Part shown: in pieces, positions 21,683 through 32,982 of the stretch
Layout: each line of letters opens with the position of its first letter
Position numbering within the stretch: the first letter of the stretch is position 1
Notes under the pieces: model-generated
What the model saw: the letters and a program-made list of their open reading frames with translations, nothing else
Told to the model about the DNA's origin: nothing
Database searches by the model: none
Made by a program: the position numbers and the translations under genes
NCBI RefSeq assembly: GCF_002127325.2
Contig: NC_035448.2
Coordinates: forward strand, 59,759,577-59,823,576
From: Helianthus annuus
Taxonomy: Eukaryota > Streptophyta > Magnoliopsida > Asterales > Asteraceae
Length of the DNA stretch: 64,000 bases
Reading direction: 5' to 3'

Positions 21683-23087
21683 CTTCCTAGAAGAAGATCG
21701 GTTAGGTCAGGGCTTGTGTAGGACGTGTGCACATTAGTCCCTATTCAACGAATAAGACCTCCTAGGTGTATTACATATACGTATATACGCAGTCGTTATA
21801 CATTCAGTCACATATTATCTCATATATTGTGCATCTTGTAAATAGGAAGGTAGCAAGTAAGCATGTAGCTTTATAGTTATCGCACAAATACGTAGATCAA
21901 CAGCGTGCTTAGTGGGGACATAGCGGCGGAGTTTTCGTTAGCCACTGGTCGTAAGTATTGCCGTGTGTTTAAAGATGATCGGGCTTTTATTATCCTCCGG
22001 CCACAATCACAGTGTCTTACAAAATGTATTACAGCAGAAGGGACACAGGGTCACCCTACCCTTGTCCAGCAAGTATTTTGTTGCATCAAAAGTACGTAGT
22101 CAGAAGTGGTACTCAAAAGCCTTCGAAATCCCGGCTTAACATTAGCGTATTTACTCAAGCGTAATGCAATTTGCATAATCCAGAAACCAACTATACTGGT
22201 TACTGAGGTGGAGGAGGAAAGAAAAGTAAACTGTCGACTTGAGTGAATCCCTCCTCGAGCGGGGATATACGTTAAAGTAACTAGCTGATCTGTTGCTTGA
22301 TAGTAAGGAAATGAGCATCAGCATCCTGGGAACGATGTACTAGTAACGGTCAAGTGCGCAAAAGGGGATCTTGAGGTATGTGGCGGATCAATGCATGCTG
22401 GCGAAAGACTGAGTGGAGGACGTGGTGTTTCACAGAAACTTTTTGGACAATATGCTGTCTTGTGATGTAGACGCTTAACTCCTGTTTTTTTTGTTATGTT
22501 ATGTTTTGCATCTGAAGTTGCCGATCGTGGTGTCAGCTCAAGTTCCAACATTCTGCGGCTCATATCCTTAAACTGCATTTGATTTTACAGGAGCAACTTG
22601 TCCTGTGTGTGTTTTTCATAATGTGAGAAATGGTAAGGGTTCATAGTTAGCATAGTGCGTTTGTAGGCACCATCCAATTGGCTTATCGAGCATTGTAGTG
22701 GTGAATGTAGCAAGTGGTGCGGCCTGGAGCATCTCTACTAGGCGCGGGTACGTCCTGACGGAGAGTGTTAGGCACGATGGTGCAACGGGCGTCGTTCTTC
22801 ACAAGGGAAAAACGAACCTCTCCAAAAATGAGGTGGGGGGGTGTTGCCTGATGCAGATAGATATAAGGGGTGCAACGTCTGGCCGACTGAAAAGAAACAG
22901 GATCGTGATCAAGTATAGGTGTAGGTTCAGCAGGCGCAATATCAAGCTGTCTCAATGGTGTAGTAGCTGGCTCAAGTACAGGCTCCGGTCATGTAGCGGT
23001 GTGGTGAGTATCAGTGGTGAGTGTGGGAAACAAAGGTGCATCGATAGGAACTGGAACAGGGGCTGAAACAGGAGTAACAAGGGAGTG
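21683..23087 (-). other. Gy1 copy B linker between acidic ORF and gag, decayed coding sequence
   Basis: Matches 3186-4590. Here two pieces stay open, 22955-22683 (Pro-rich) and 22578-22318 (begins MQFKDMSRRMLELELTP, a possible short coiled coil), but neither has a clear function and the rest is interrupted. Confidence 0.5.
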
Positions 23088-24087
23088 TCACAGGAAACTC
23101 CAAAGGTAACCATTGTCATTGACTATCCACCCACTTCGGGTGTGCGCGTATCGAGGATCAACTTGGGGCGCAAGAAGCGCATGATTGAACTGTACAGGCA
23201 CAGAGTCAGGAAAAGGGGCAATAACAGGATTAGCAGGAATATCAGCAATGTGAGGGGCATCAACATGAGCATCAACAGCATGCTCATCCTCCAGCAGTGG
23301 AGCAACAATGGAATGGTCATTGATAGGTACATTATCAATCAAAGGATCCACAGCAGGTACATCTGCACGAATAGGGTCATGCTCGAATACGGGGTCTGGA
23401 GCAGCCACTGGCTCGGGGCTACGGCATCTAAAATCGAATGCATGGTCAATGGGGTCAACTGGCCAACTGGGTCAACTTCCTCCATAGGCTGATCCAGTGG
23501 TATAAACTCGATCTCCTGATCTGGGTCGAATCCTGGGGAAAGACAGGATCGGAATTCTCCTCAACATCGTGATCGAAAGCAAAGCTAGGAGCAAGGGCAA
23601 CAGAGGATGCTCTATCAGGATCTGATTCGTGAGAAAAGTGCTGCGCACTCTGAGTGTGGGATGATACAGGGGCCACAGACTCGAAAGAGTCCGGGACGGG
23701 TGAGTGAGCAGGTGATTCCCCAGCGGGAGCATCTGCGAGCGACAAAAGATCACCATCAGCTAGAAGGGCCTCGCCCTGTACATCATCCTTTAGGGGCTCG
23801 TCATCAAACAGATCGACGTCGTCATCAGCGTCGGCGTCGAGAAGTATATCGTAAGCAGGATAAACGGCCAAAGGTATGGGAGCAGGGATCTCCACAAGCG
23901 GTAGGTCCCCGGCCAAAGGGCCATCAGCGAGCTCGGCGGCAGCACCGGGTAGCGAGAAGAGCTGGAAATCATCCTTATGGTGGTATCCGAAGTGTGCACC
24001 TCACTTTCTGTCATAATCTCATCGTTCGACACGATTTTCTAAAGGATCCAAGGTGTCCGTCACTTCAGTATCTGAAGAGGAGGCCAT
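23088..24087 (-). pseudogene. Gy1 copy B acidic N-terminal ORF
   Basis: Uninterrupted counterpart of the copy A ORF, starting at ATG 24087-24085. An extra A in the run near 24038 shifts the frame close to the N terminus, and the frameshift near 23550 is shared with copy A. It then continues as the AAPDPVFEHDPI segment down to 23088. The uninterrupted reading across 23700 shows the pre-insertion state of the Gy2 target (GGGTGAGTGAGC). Not translatable as one protein. Confidence 0.55.
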
Positions 24088-24183
24088 GCCGTCTTGTAAC
24101 ACAAACACACACACATGCACAAATAATCAATCACATAGTCAAATAAACACATTAGTCACCCGTTAAGCATTCAAATAATTCTC

Positions 24184-24514
24184 CTAGTCCCACTAGCCTC
24201 CTAGTCTACTAGACTGATACTCCTAGTCCCACTAGCCAAATTCTCCCAGCCTCTAAGACTGCTCTATCATCTACCTCGACCTCTTAGATCGAGCCTCGGC
24301 CTTCAAGACCGAGCCTCAGCCTCCAAGACTGAGCCTGCTCTTCCTAGTCTCACTAACCATCTACCTCGATCTCTTAGATCGAGCCTCGGCCTCCAAGACC
24401 GAGCCTCAGCCTCCAAGACTGAGCCTACTCTTCCTAGTCTTACTAGCCATCTACCTCGATCTCTTAGATCGAGCCTCGGCCTCCAAGACCGAGCCTCAGC
24501 CTCCAAGACTGAGC
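24184..24514 (-). ncRNA. Stem-loop array in the Gy1 copy B leader
   Basis: Second copy of the 90-bp-unit hairpin array, in the same place between primer site and acidic ORF. The last hairpins here retain pairing (for example the CAGUCU/AGGCUG stem near 24496-24513), while a few positions differ from copy A. Confidence 0.7.
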
Positions 24515-24662
24515 CTAAAATAAAATAAATAAAATGTGCTCAACATTTGTTTGTAAAATCGTTTTGGATCTGGACTTAGGTGGTATGCAGTAAAAATGTT
24601 TTCGTGAGAGCCCTAGTGATCATAGTCTAGACTCGAGAAGGAATCCTAGTTCGCTATGATCA

Positions 24663-24676
24663 GAGCTCTGATACCA
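24663..24676 (-). other. Primer binding site, Gy1 copy B
   Basis: Same TGGTATCAGAGCTC on the minus strand, 3 bases from the LTR edge, as in copy A. Confidence 0.92.
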
Positions 24677-24679
24677 AGC

Positions 24680-27600
24680 TGTCACACCCTGGCTTTGCGG
24701 AAGCGTGGTTAATTTGGTGTGACTTCTTAATACCATAGCTTAATCATAACAAAGCTATATGAAAGTAAAACCATGCAAGATCATCCATTTAATTAAATTT
24801 GAAAAGTAAGGAACCACAACATTGCCTTAACGGAAATTACATCCTAACAACATAAACAGTGTTCAAAAGACACGACACCAACAAGAAGTAAACACAGTTT
24901 AAGAACTGTGACTCGTCCAGGAAAAAGTCATATCCCTTAAACTCGGATGATCTCGAAACTAGTGCTGCGGAAAAAACGTGTCATACCGCGCCAGATCCTT
25001 TAATTCCCTGAAATACATGTAAGTTAAAAAATCAACAATAATGTTGAGCGAGTTCATGCGTAAGTGAGTAAATAAACCTTTGTAAGTATAGAATCCTGGT
25101 ATGTAGCAAATAAGGAAAAAGAGATCACCAATGGTTTGCAAGGCCATTGATATGTGTGAAGTGCAAGTAGGAAGACTCAAACCTAGCAGATTTTGTGATG
25201 GGTACAAAGTCACCACCTGGTCCATTAGGCGGGCTCAGGGGTTGGGCTCGCTACACCCAGATAGATCTACCGCTACTGTCCCTCGGTCCTACCTTGAGGA
25301 TTAATGGCCTCAAGTTTCCGCCTACTCAATTCACATGATCTAAATAATAAACCTCCTTACGCTAACCATACCATGTATAAAGTATTCGTAAACATTGTAA
25401 CATGTATTTCACCCCCGCAGCTTAGAAAACTGAAAACAGTTAAGAGAAAAGGGGGACATGAACTCACAGCGGTGCGTCTCTACCAAGTATGTCTCCAAGT
25501 CAAGCAGCTGTGCAACGACCTACATGTACTAACTCTATTAGACGGACGGCCGTGCCTTAGCTTTATGGTTTAAGTTTTGGGAAATAGTTAGACAACTATT
25601 TCGTGTTCACATTCTGTGCATACTTGGTAATTATTTTCCTTTCCAAGGATGGGGGATTTAATACATGTGCGTTCGAAATATATATTTAAGTCCCACTTAG
25701 AATATATCTTATTTCTAACTCCAAAATATAATTATTTTTTCTAAAAAATATTGTATTTTTATTTCACATAATTTTCCCAAAATAATACTTTAACAGAAAT
25801 ACGCGTTCATAATTATTTCCTTAAAATGCGTAAGTTACGTTTTAACGATCAAGTGGTAATAATAATTACCGGTGTAACTTATATGTTTATCGTGAAAGCG
25901 TTTGTATTATTTTGGATTCGTTAACATTTGATAATATTATTTTTACCCTAAGATAATATTTAAGTATCTTCACAAATAATTAACAAGCAACGTTGTGAAA
26001 AACATATTTACTAAATATATTTATCACGTTTAAATTTTTGTGAAAATCACACCTCCGATATTTTGTAAATAAAGTCGTGGCGAAACTTATATTTTGAAAA
26101 CATGTCGAAAAGTATTTCTAACACTTATAGTGAAAATAATTCTAAGTGTTAGGTTTTTGGAAAAATTTCGCCAGAGTTTCCTATGTAACTGGAGGTGGCC
26201 ACGCTTTCAAGCGTATCATTTTCTTTTATAAATCAATCAACCATTTTTCTTATTTAACCAAAACAATATTCAACACAACAAACTGGTTAATAAATATGTA
26301 AATCGCATAAATCACATGAACTTGTAGTTTTCTAAAATTATGAAGTAAATCCCATTACTTTTAGCGGATCTTTATATAAAGCAATCCGATCTCGTAAAAA
26401 CCTTGCTTTTAAAGAAATCCCGTCTTTACATCTTCTTGTAAATTTTACAAAAATTGTTATTTTGTCGAAACTTTGTGCTACACAAGTGTTTACACACTTG
26501 TGTGTTCTAAAAATCATTCTTGTTAACGTAAGATCCGTCTTTAGGAAAACATGATTTCTTTTATACTTGGTTCTTTGAAAATACCACTTGTAGATCCGTA
26601 GATCTACTAGTTTTAAACACTATTTTGTGAGTAAAATCACTTTTACACAAGTTCATGATTCGTGTGTGGTAGAGTTTCATCCTTTAACCCTTGTTACTTC
26701 CAAAATAACCTTATGTCATGATCCATGATCATGACCAACCCGGGTTAAGTGATGATCCGAGCTACCACAACATAGATCGGGTCCAAATAACCACACAAAT
26801 CAATTCCTACAAGATTTACACAACATATAAGCTTTTAACCATCTTTACTTGCATTTTTAGTAAACTTTAATGCATCAACTTGTAAGATTACGAGTTTTAA
26901 CCGTTACATATCCTTTTAACCACTTCAAAATAGTTCGAGTGTGTGATTTAAGCAACATACCACTAGCTCGAGGCTAGGGAAGAATCTAGACGCAAAACGG
27001 GTGGATAAAAGCAAGAGAGTGAGGTCCTTTAAGCTCCGAGTGCACCAAGCCTCCTTATATGTGATCCTCGACGTTTGTATGAACTTGGAATGTGATGAAG
27101 GAAATCGAAAATATGATGGATGGATATAGGGGATCTCGGCCGAAGCCTTTGAGAGAGAGAGGAGAGTGTTTGAGAGTGGAGTTGTGAATGTTATGATCAT
27201 AAGTGCAAATGCTTGTTCTTATAGACATTCTTTATGTGCATTACCCAATGGATTACATGTCCTTTAGATACTAAACATATAGATTAAAATAATAATTTAG
27301 AGGACAAGGTATGTCCCCCTTGTTGGGGACGGTTTAGTGGGGGGGGGGGGTCTAGTTCATTTCTAACCAATAGTTAGTTAATAGTTAGGTTAGTTTAGTT
27401 AAGTTTAGGGATTAACCCGGTTAGTAGTGCGTTGTGCTTTATGGCGGGTGTTAGGGTATTCAGGGACCCTAACTGGCTCAGAAAAAGATAAATAATGTCA
27501 ATGGCAATATTTCCATGTTCCGGGTATAGTCCGGTTGTTCGGTTGGATAGTAATCCGTTAAAGCGCTTAACAAAGCTTTAGAGTGTCGTTAATACCATTT

Positions 27601-28110
27601 TTTTGTGACACAACTTATTCCTAACACTTTGGAAAGTGTCTAGTAATATTTTTCTCATGTTTTGGCACTTTATTTGTTAGCTAAAAGCTGAATTGTTAAT
27701 TAAAGTGCTGAGGTTTGTGCTTAGTGTACGTTTTAGGCACATCCAGTCATTGTAACTTATCCCTAGAGACGCAGTTCTACAACCCTTGTATCCCTACACT
27801 CTCTACTAGTGTAGTACACTATCTCGGGCTCATACAGGCCTTAGAGGCAGTACCTGCCTGGTGCTAACTATGACAGCACGTTCAATAGGTTATCCGTTCA
27901 TTGTGCTACTGTGCTTTTGGTGCATCAAGGTTGTCACTAAGGTGTTGTAAGCAGAACAGGGAGTGACAGCAAGTAAAGTATGATATAAGTAAGTACATGT
28001 ATCATCATTCAAGTAGCAGTTTATTCATAATTTCAAGTGAGCACAGTAATTAAGCAGAAATCAAATATTAATTAAGTCGTACGGAAACCTGATTTAGCGA
28101 GGTTGTCACA
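24680..28110 (-). repeat. Gy1 copy B 5' LTR (3,431 bp)
   Basis: Same sequence as the middle LTR with scattered substitutions and small indels, including a longer G run near 27340. It begins (plus strand) TGTCACACCCTGGC and ends GTTGTCACA at 28110, where the sequence switches abruptly to Co1 gag. The upstream Met-tRNA primer site at 24663-24676 marks it as the 5' LTR of copy B. Confidence 0.88.
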
Positions 28111-29222
28111 TGAGCACTGTGGTCCGACCTGCACCACTTATTGCCAACAATTTTTGAGTTTTCATTTTTCAATTTTTGTGATTTTTGATTGCGATTGGAT
28201 GATTGATCTGATGAGCTTTTATTTTTGTTTTGAACATTTTTCAAATTTTTAACTTTTTGTTTCTGTTCTACAATCTTCTTAACAGATTTTTGCTTTGAGC
28301 ATTCACCTATTTCAGTAGATTGCAAAACAGTATTTTGAAATTTTTCTTTTAATTTCAAAAACAATTTTTGTTTTTCAATTTTTTCATTTTCATCATCAGA
28401 TTTCTCATCGCAATCTTCAACTTTAACATTGTCAAAGTTTGTGACATCGTCACTTATTGGATCAGAATTGATCGGTTCTGGACACACATATGGTGCAGAA
28501 GTCACAAAACCTTTCAATTGACTTTCTAACTCCACAATTTTAATCCGATCACTCTTAGCTTCTTTTTCAAGCTGAATGATTTTAGCAAGATGAGAATTGA
28601 TTGCAATTTGTTTTTCAAGATTATCTTTATCAAAAATATCTCTCTCATCTTCTAAAATCTTGATTTGATTTTGAAAATCTCTTTCCATTTTTGATTTTTC
28701 ATTTTCAAAAACTTTTTCTTTTTCTTTCAAGATTTTGTTTTCCAATGTCGAACTATCCAAATCACTTAACAGTTTGACATTGTCTGATTCAAATTTGTCA
28801 CATTTTGAGCACTTCTCGGTTATCTTTACATCCTCAGCTTTCTTCTCAACCTTGATAGCTGAAATGTCTTTAACCTGCTCTTCTTCCTGAACAATTTCCT
28901 TAGATTTGAATTTTGCTTCATCATTTTCTGCATTACTAATCTTTTGGAGTTCAAGTTCTCGCTCTTCAATCTTCTCGATAAACAAGCTCAAATTCAAGTT
29001 TAAATATATCTTCTTCAAATCTAACAAATACGTTCTCCACATATCACCCGGTAAAACATTTGCCAACTTGTCAACCCACTCCTCATTAGTCTTGGTTATT
29101 TTCAATCTCTCCATCTCTAAATATAACTTGACATACCTTTTGATCAACTCTTCAATTGATTCTCCCTTAATACCTGTAAAATTATCAAATTTGTTTAGTG
29201 CAATATAAATTTCAGAATCCAT
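28111..29222 (-). pseudogene. gag: Co1 gag, N-terminal and coiled-coil part
   Basis: The frame starts MDSEIYIALNKFDNFTG at 29222 (an in-frame ATG at 29243 is upstream) and stays open to 28111, where Gy1 cuts it. Residues 1-100 look like a copia-type gag N terminus. Then follow a KCSKCDKF cysteine pair and a long Glu/Lys/Leu-rich coiled coil (about residues 145-240). The remainder is Lys/Asn/Ser-rich. The missing zinc-knuckle part is preserved in the other Co1 piece, 31081-31974, which overlaps this one by about 337 bp. Broken only by the insertion, not by stop codons. Confidence 0.7.
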
Positions 29223-29243
29223 CTTCGGTAATGAAAAATACAC

Positions 29244-30617
29244 AACAACAAATTTTCAAACAATTCAAAATTTCACACAAACAAATGATTATCCGATTGA
29301 GTATCAGAAATTAGGCAACAGTGAATCGAGTGAAGATTTTCTCGGGTGAGGATCCGATTCTTGACAAATCACCTGAAACACGAACAAATGGAACTGATTA
29401 GGATCGGGTGGCAACTTGTTTGGATTGCCACTCGATTTGATGCACTTTAAACTCGAACAAAAAAACACAATCCTTTGAAACAAATTGTGACCCGATCAAG
29501 TGAGTCAACAAGGTCAACTTTCAATGAATAGGAACCACCACTTGATTAATAACACTACACAACAATTTTCACCAATTCAACTCTATTGGACCTAAATTCC
29601 GACCACTAAATGACAAGTTCAAATCTCAAAACTGTAACCCACAAACAGAATCAATCAGGGGCCTTTTACATGTAACCGACAACTTTATTAATACAATTAT
29701 ATCATTGGGCCTCAAAACTTTAATGAGCTGATGCAAATCACATGTGTCTCTTAACCAAACATAAATGTGATTGGACTGTGAATGACAACCAATAACTATG
29801 AATGATTCAATTTTATGATTGGGCCGAAGATTGGGCCACCGTTAATTTTTTATTGAACCGTCCATTTAAATGAGTTGTCACAAATCAGTTTACTCAACTT
29901 CACATATGCAACTTATGCAACCTGACACTCATACCAAGCATCCACAAATTCTGATTGGGCCATAAGATCCACTACACTGACAATACAAAAGTTGATTTGT
30001 CCTTTCACGTTAGTGCATCGATCAATTTCACATGCACAAAAATATGATTGGGCCTTCAAAGGTTAGTGGGTCGGTGACAAATATGCTGATAGGGCCGCTG
30101 AATTATGAGCTAACACCAATGATATTAATTTAAAAAAAACTTATCGAATATTATGATTGGGCCAAAAAGTCTGTAGTGGGCTGACAATTTTTAAACGTTG
30201 GACCGATCTTGATTATCCTTTACATGCAACCGACAACATCAATTAAAGATCCGACAATTTCAGTTATGATATGGAATGTGATTGGGTCGAGTATTGTCTT
30301 GAACTATGATTGGGCCGCATGTATGAATCACTAAACTGATTGAACCAATAAGTCTTGAAGGATTAACAGTCACATGCAAAGTCTGATCAACTGATACAAT
30401 TTTCGACACAATGATGACGATGACTTATAAGCGAACCTATTGGACCATATGAGCAGAACCACTTGAACTGACTAATAAGCGGACCACAAAATGACCTATA
30501 AGTGGACCTAAACTATGTTCATTCAAGCGAACCCAAAGAGCGAATCTCCTCTACCACATAAGCGAACCATATGAGCGGAACATGAATTGTCACAAAAAGC
30601 GAACCTCACATGTATCG
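29244..30617 (-). other. Co1 leader with GGCCCAATCA and GGTTCGCT arrays
   Basis: Untranslated region between primer-site remnant and gag. Close to the LTR (30430-30606) there are about nine GGTTCGCT/GGTCCGCT-type words on the minus strand. Further down (29703-30316) there are about ten GGCCCAATCA-type words (plus strand TGATTGGGCC), spaced by roughly 50-100 bases. No ORF of note. Confidence 0.6.
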
Positions 30618-30629
30618 GAGCTAGTACCA
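30618..30629 (-). other. Degenerate primer binding site of Co1
   Basis: Minus strand TGGTACTAGCTC, like TGGTATCAGAGCTC with internal loss. Placed by analogy with Co3 and Co4, since it follows a 404-bp LTR-like unit. Uncertain. Confidence 0.4.
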
Positions 30630-31033
30630 ACCAGAGATGTAGCGGAAATACATGTATGGCTTGAATCAAAGCAAATCAGATAAAGAAATGAGTAGAAAAC
30701 AGATAGAAATCACTTTAAACTTGCTTTCACATTAATTCTTCAAGAAAAACACGGTCAACAATTCGGCCTTTCGATGACATGAAAGTTACAAATGTGAAAG
30801 ACTGAAGGGGTATTTATACTAGTTGTAGTTTTGCTTGAAAGGACATGGCCATACAAGCGAAACCTTATCAAGTAGTTTCGCTTGTATGGCATATGATCAT
30901 TCAAGCGAAACCTAAACATTAAAATCACAAAATTACAACTTTAACCCCTTTACAACACACATTTAACCAATACAGACCCTGTACATTGATTAACTACAAC
31001 TAAGACGCAGGCTTTAGACATTATGCACCAACA
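30630..31033 (-). repeat. Co1 LTR (about 404 bp)
   Basis: Starts TGTTGGTGCATAATG on the minus strand right after a PPT. It holds an inverted repeat and TATA box (listed separately) and ends near 30630; the 3' edge is fuzzy because no CCAACA end is seen. Size fits Co3 (424 bp) and Co4 (464 bp). Confidence 0.7.
30811..30890 (-). promoter_or_regulatory. Co1 LTR promoter: 16-bp inverted repeat upstream of TATA box
   Basis: Perfect arms 30848-30863 (GCCATACAAGCGAAAC) and 30875-30890, loop 11 bases. On the minus strand the TATA box GTATAAATA (30819-30811) lies 28 bases downstream. Confidence 0.65.
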
Positions 31034-31048
31034 AACTCCCCCTTGGAT
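31034..31048 (-). other. Polypurine tract of Co1
   Basis: Minus strand ATCCAAGGGGGAGTT before the LTR start. The same ATCCAAGGGGGAGT precedes the Co3 3' LTR. Confidence 0.88.
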
Positions 31049-31080
31049 AAAGCCGCAGTCTTCGTCTAGTCTTCGGGTCT

Positions 31081-31974
31081 TCAAACTGCTCTATACGTCT
31101 CTTCCCTTGATTTTGTCCTCAGATTTGCATCTGAAGAATTCGGTTTACTTGACTTTGTTGTCGAGTCAAGCGATTCATCAGCACTCTTATTTGTTGTACC
31201 CGAGGACAAAATCCTTTCGAGATACTCTCGTGCTTTCTTCCTTTTCTTTCTCAGTCGGTCTTTCTGCCCTTGTGAAAGCTTCACTTTCTTTTCTTGAACT
31301 TTAGGTTCTTTGACTTTCTGTTCTGAAACCTTCAGTTCCTTGGGCTTTTCTTTGACTTTGACTAACTTCATCACCCTTTTCTGAGATACAGCCCTCGATC
31401 TTTCATTTGATCTCATTGGGCAATCTCTGGCAATGTGACCTTTGATTTGGCACTCATAGCATCTTCTCGATTCAAAACTCTTACTCTGGCAGTTAATAGC
31501 AATGTGTCCTAGATAGCCGCATCTGTAACACATTCTGTTATCGTACCAATCACCATTTTCAGTCCAAATGCTCAAATCAAAGCACTGTTTGGCTTGGTGA
31601 TATTCTTTCCTCTTCTTGATTGCTGGATTTGACTTTTGAGCACTATGGTCCGACCTGCACCACTTATTGCCAACAATTTTTGAGTTTTCATTTTTCTTTT
31701 TTTGTGATTTTTGATTGCGATTGGATGATTGATCTGATGAGCTTTTATTTTTGTTTTGAACATTTTTCAAATTTTTAACTTTTTGTTTCTGTTCTACAAT
31801 CTTCTTAACAGATTTTTGCTTTGAGCATTCACCTATTTCAGTAGATTGCAAAATAGTATTTTGAAATTTTTCTTTTAATTTCAAAAACAATTTTTGTTTT
31901 TCAATTTTTTCATTTTCATCATCAGATTTCTCATCGCAATCTTCAACTTTAACATTGTCAAAGTTTGTGACATC
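31081..31974 (-). pseudogene. gag: Co1 gag, C-terminal part with two zinc knuckles
   Basis: The frame is open from the Co2 junction at 31974 to a stop at 31081. Its first 337 bp repeat 28111-28447, then it goes on with two CCHC knuckles, [14 protein letters not shown] and [14 protein letters not shown], and a Lys-rich tail. Only 32 bases separate its stop from the PPT, so the parent element carried gag alone, with no protease, integrase or RT. The N-terminal part belonging to this copy was lost at the junction with Co2. Such an element must use enzymes made by a relative; Co2/Co3 share the leader motif and PPT and are candidates. Confidence 0.72.
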
Positions 31975-32982
31975 TGGTTTGTCGGAAAATAAAGCAGAAA
32001 TGAAAAATCTTTTTGGATTTTAATAAGTGTTTCTAAACTAGAAATGAAATACAGAAACTTAAAATGCAGACTGTAATGAATGTAAAATATTTACAAACAT
32101 ATTTTTGGCGAGCGTATTAGGGAATCATATCAGTTATCAGACAAGCTACTAGCACCGTTAAGCTTAATTTCATACTCAAAATTAAACAATTCACCTAGAT
32201 TGTCGATATACTGGTCCACTTTAAATTCTCACACAATTTTCAATCTATTCAGGATACGAATTACGTGTCTTAAGAACTTAAACTCATTCATGTGTTCCAC
32301 CTCTTGAATATACTCCCGTATCCAGAATCCCAATATTCAATCTTACAGGTGAGTATACCACAGATGATATCTGTAAGGGGTTAGATGCGAAACCGTGAGA
32401 GCTCAGGTCAGAACTTCCGTTCAGCAGAGAGATGACGGTTCGACTTTCGGTGTGTCCCCTTTAGAGGATCTTTTGTTTCAACAGCAACGACTATCAATTT
32501 TATTGTTTCATCAATTTGCTGAGGGCTGCGCTATGTTTCAAGCAATGCGGAAAGTATTATTCGGGGACTAGGTAAGAACTTCCATTCAGCAGAAGTCCCG
32601 GAATAATACCCCAGATATCACTGAGTATAAAGACCTAGTATTTCAGAAAGAGGGACCTTTCAAACGAGATTTCAGGGGTTACCTATATATCCAAGTAGAG
32701 TTCCCCACGAAATAAGTTAAGTTTAAGTTTTATGTTTATATCCCGAATAAATCTACTAAATGTGTAAAAACCTATCGACACATCATCAGTGAGACTGTTT
32801 AACGCTTTTAAACTTTACAAATCTTTAGCGTACCGTAACTGTCAAACTGATGTACTATCATTTTCCCTTTTTTACACAAGCTCTTTTTCAGTTTTCTATT
32901 GTTTTTGGGTTTTGAAATTTTATCATGTTTTTGTATTTTTAAATTTTTACTGTTTTGTATTTTCTAAAAATATTTACTCCTC
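31975..32982 (-). other. Co2 3' non-coding region, conserved with Co3
   Basis: About 1 kb between the pol stop and the Co1 junction. It matches Co3 48732-49716 closely, including the direct-repeated words AACTTCCNTTCAGCAGA. No ORF of note on either strand. In Sireviruses an env-like ORF may sit here; none is seen. Confidence 0.7.

Larger units (their letters stand above)
1..28110 (-). mobile_element. Gy1: tandem pair of non-autonomous Ty3/gypsy elements
   Basis: Three LTR-internal junctions define the structure. Copy A internal region is 1-14503 (continuing left of the window, and holding nested Gy2). Copy B internal region is 17932-24679. The LTR at 14504-17931 has a primer binding site on its A side and a polypurine tract on its B side, so it is at once the 5' LTR of A and the 3' LTR of B. 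The outer 5' LTR is 24680-28110. Both internal regions carry an acidic ORF, gag and a decayed protease/RT stub; no integrase, RNase H or chromodomain is visible. A and B look about 98 percent identical over the shared parts. Right target flank is TGAGC (28111-28115) inside Co1 gag; the left end is not in the window, so the TSD cannot be tested. Confidence 0.85.

Noticed and set aside
23607..24146. 179-codon plus-strand ORF, the longest frame in this part of Gy1
   Set aside because: Antisense shadow of the acidic ORF, whose low-complexity Asp/Ala/Pro codons leave the reverse frame free of stops.
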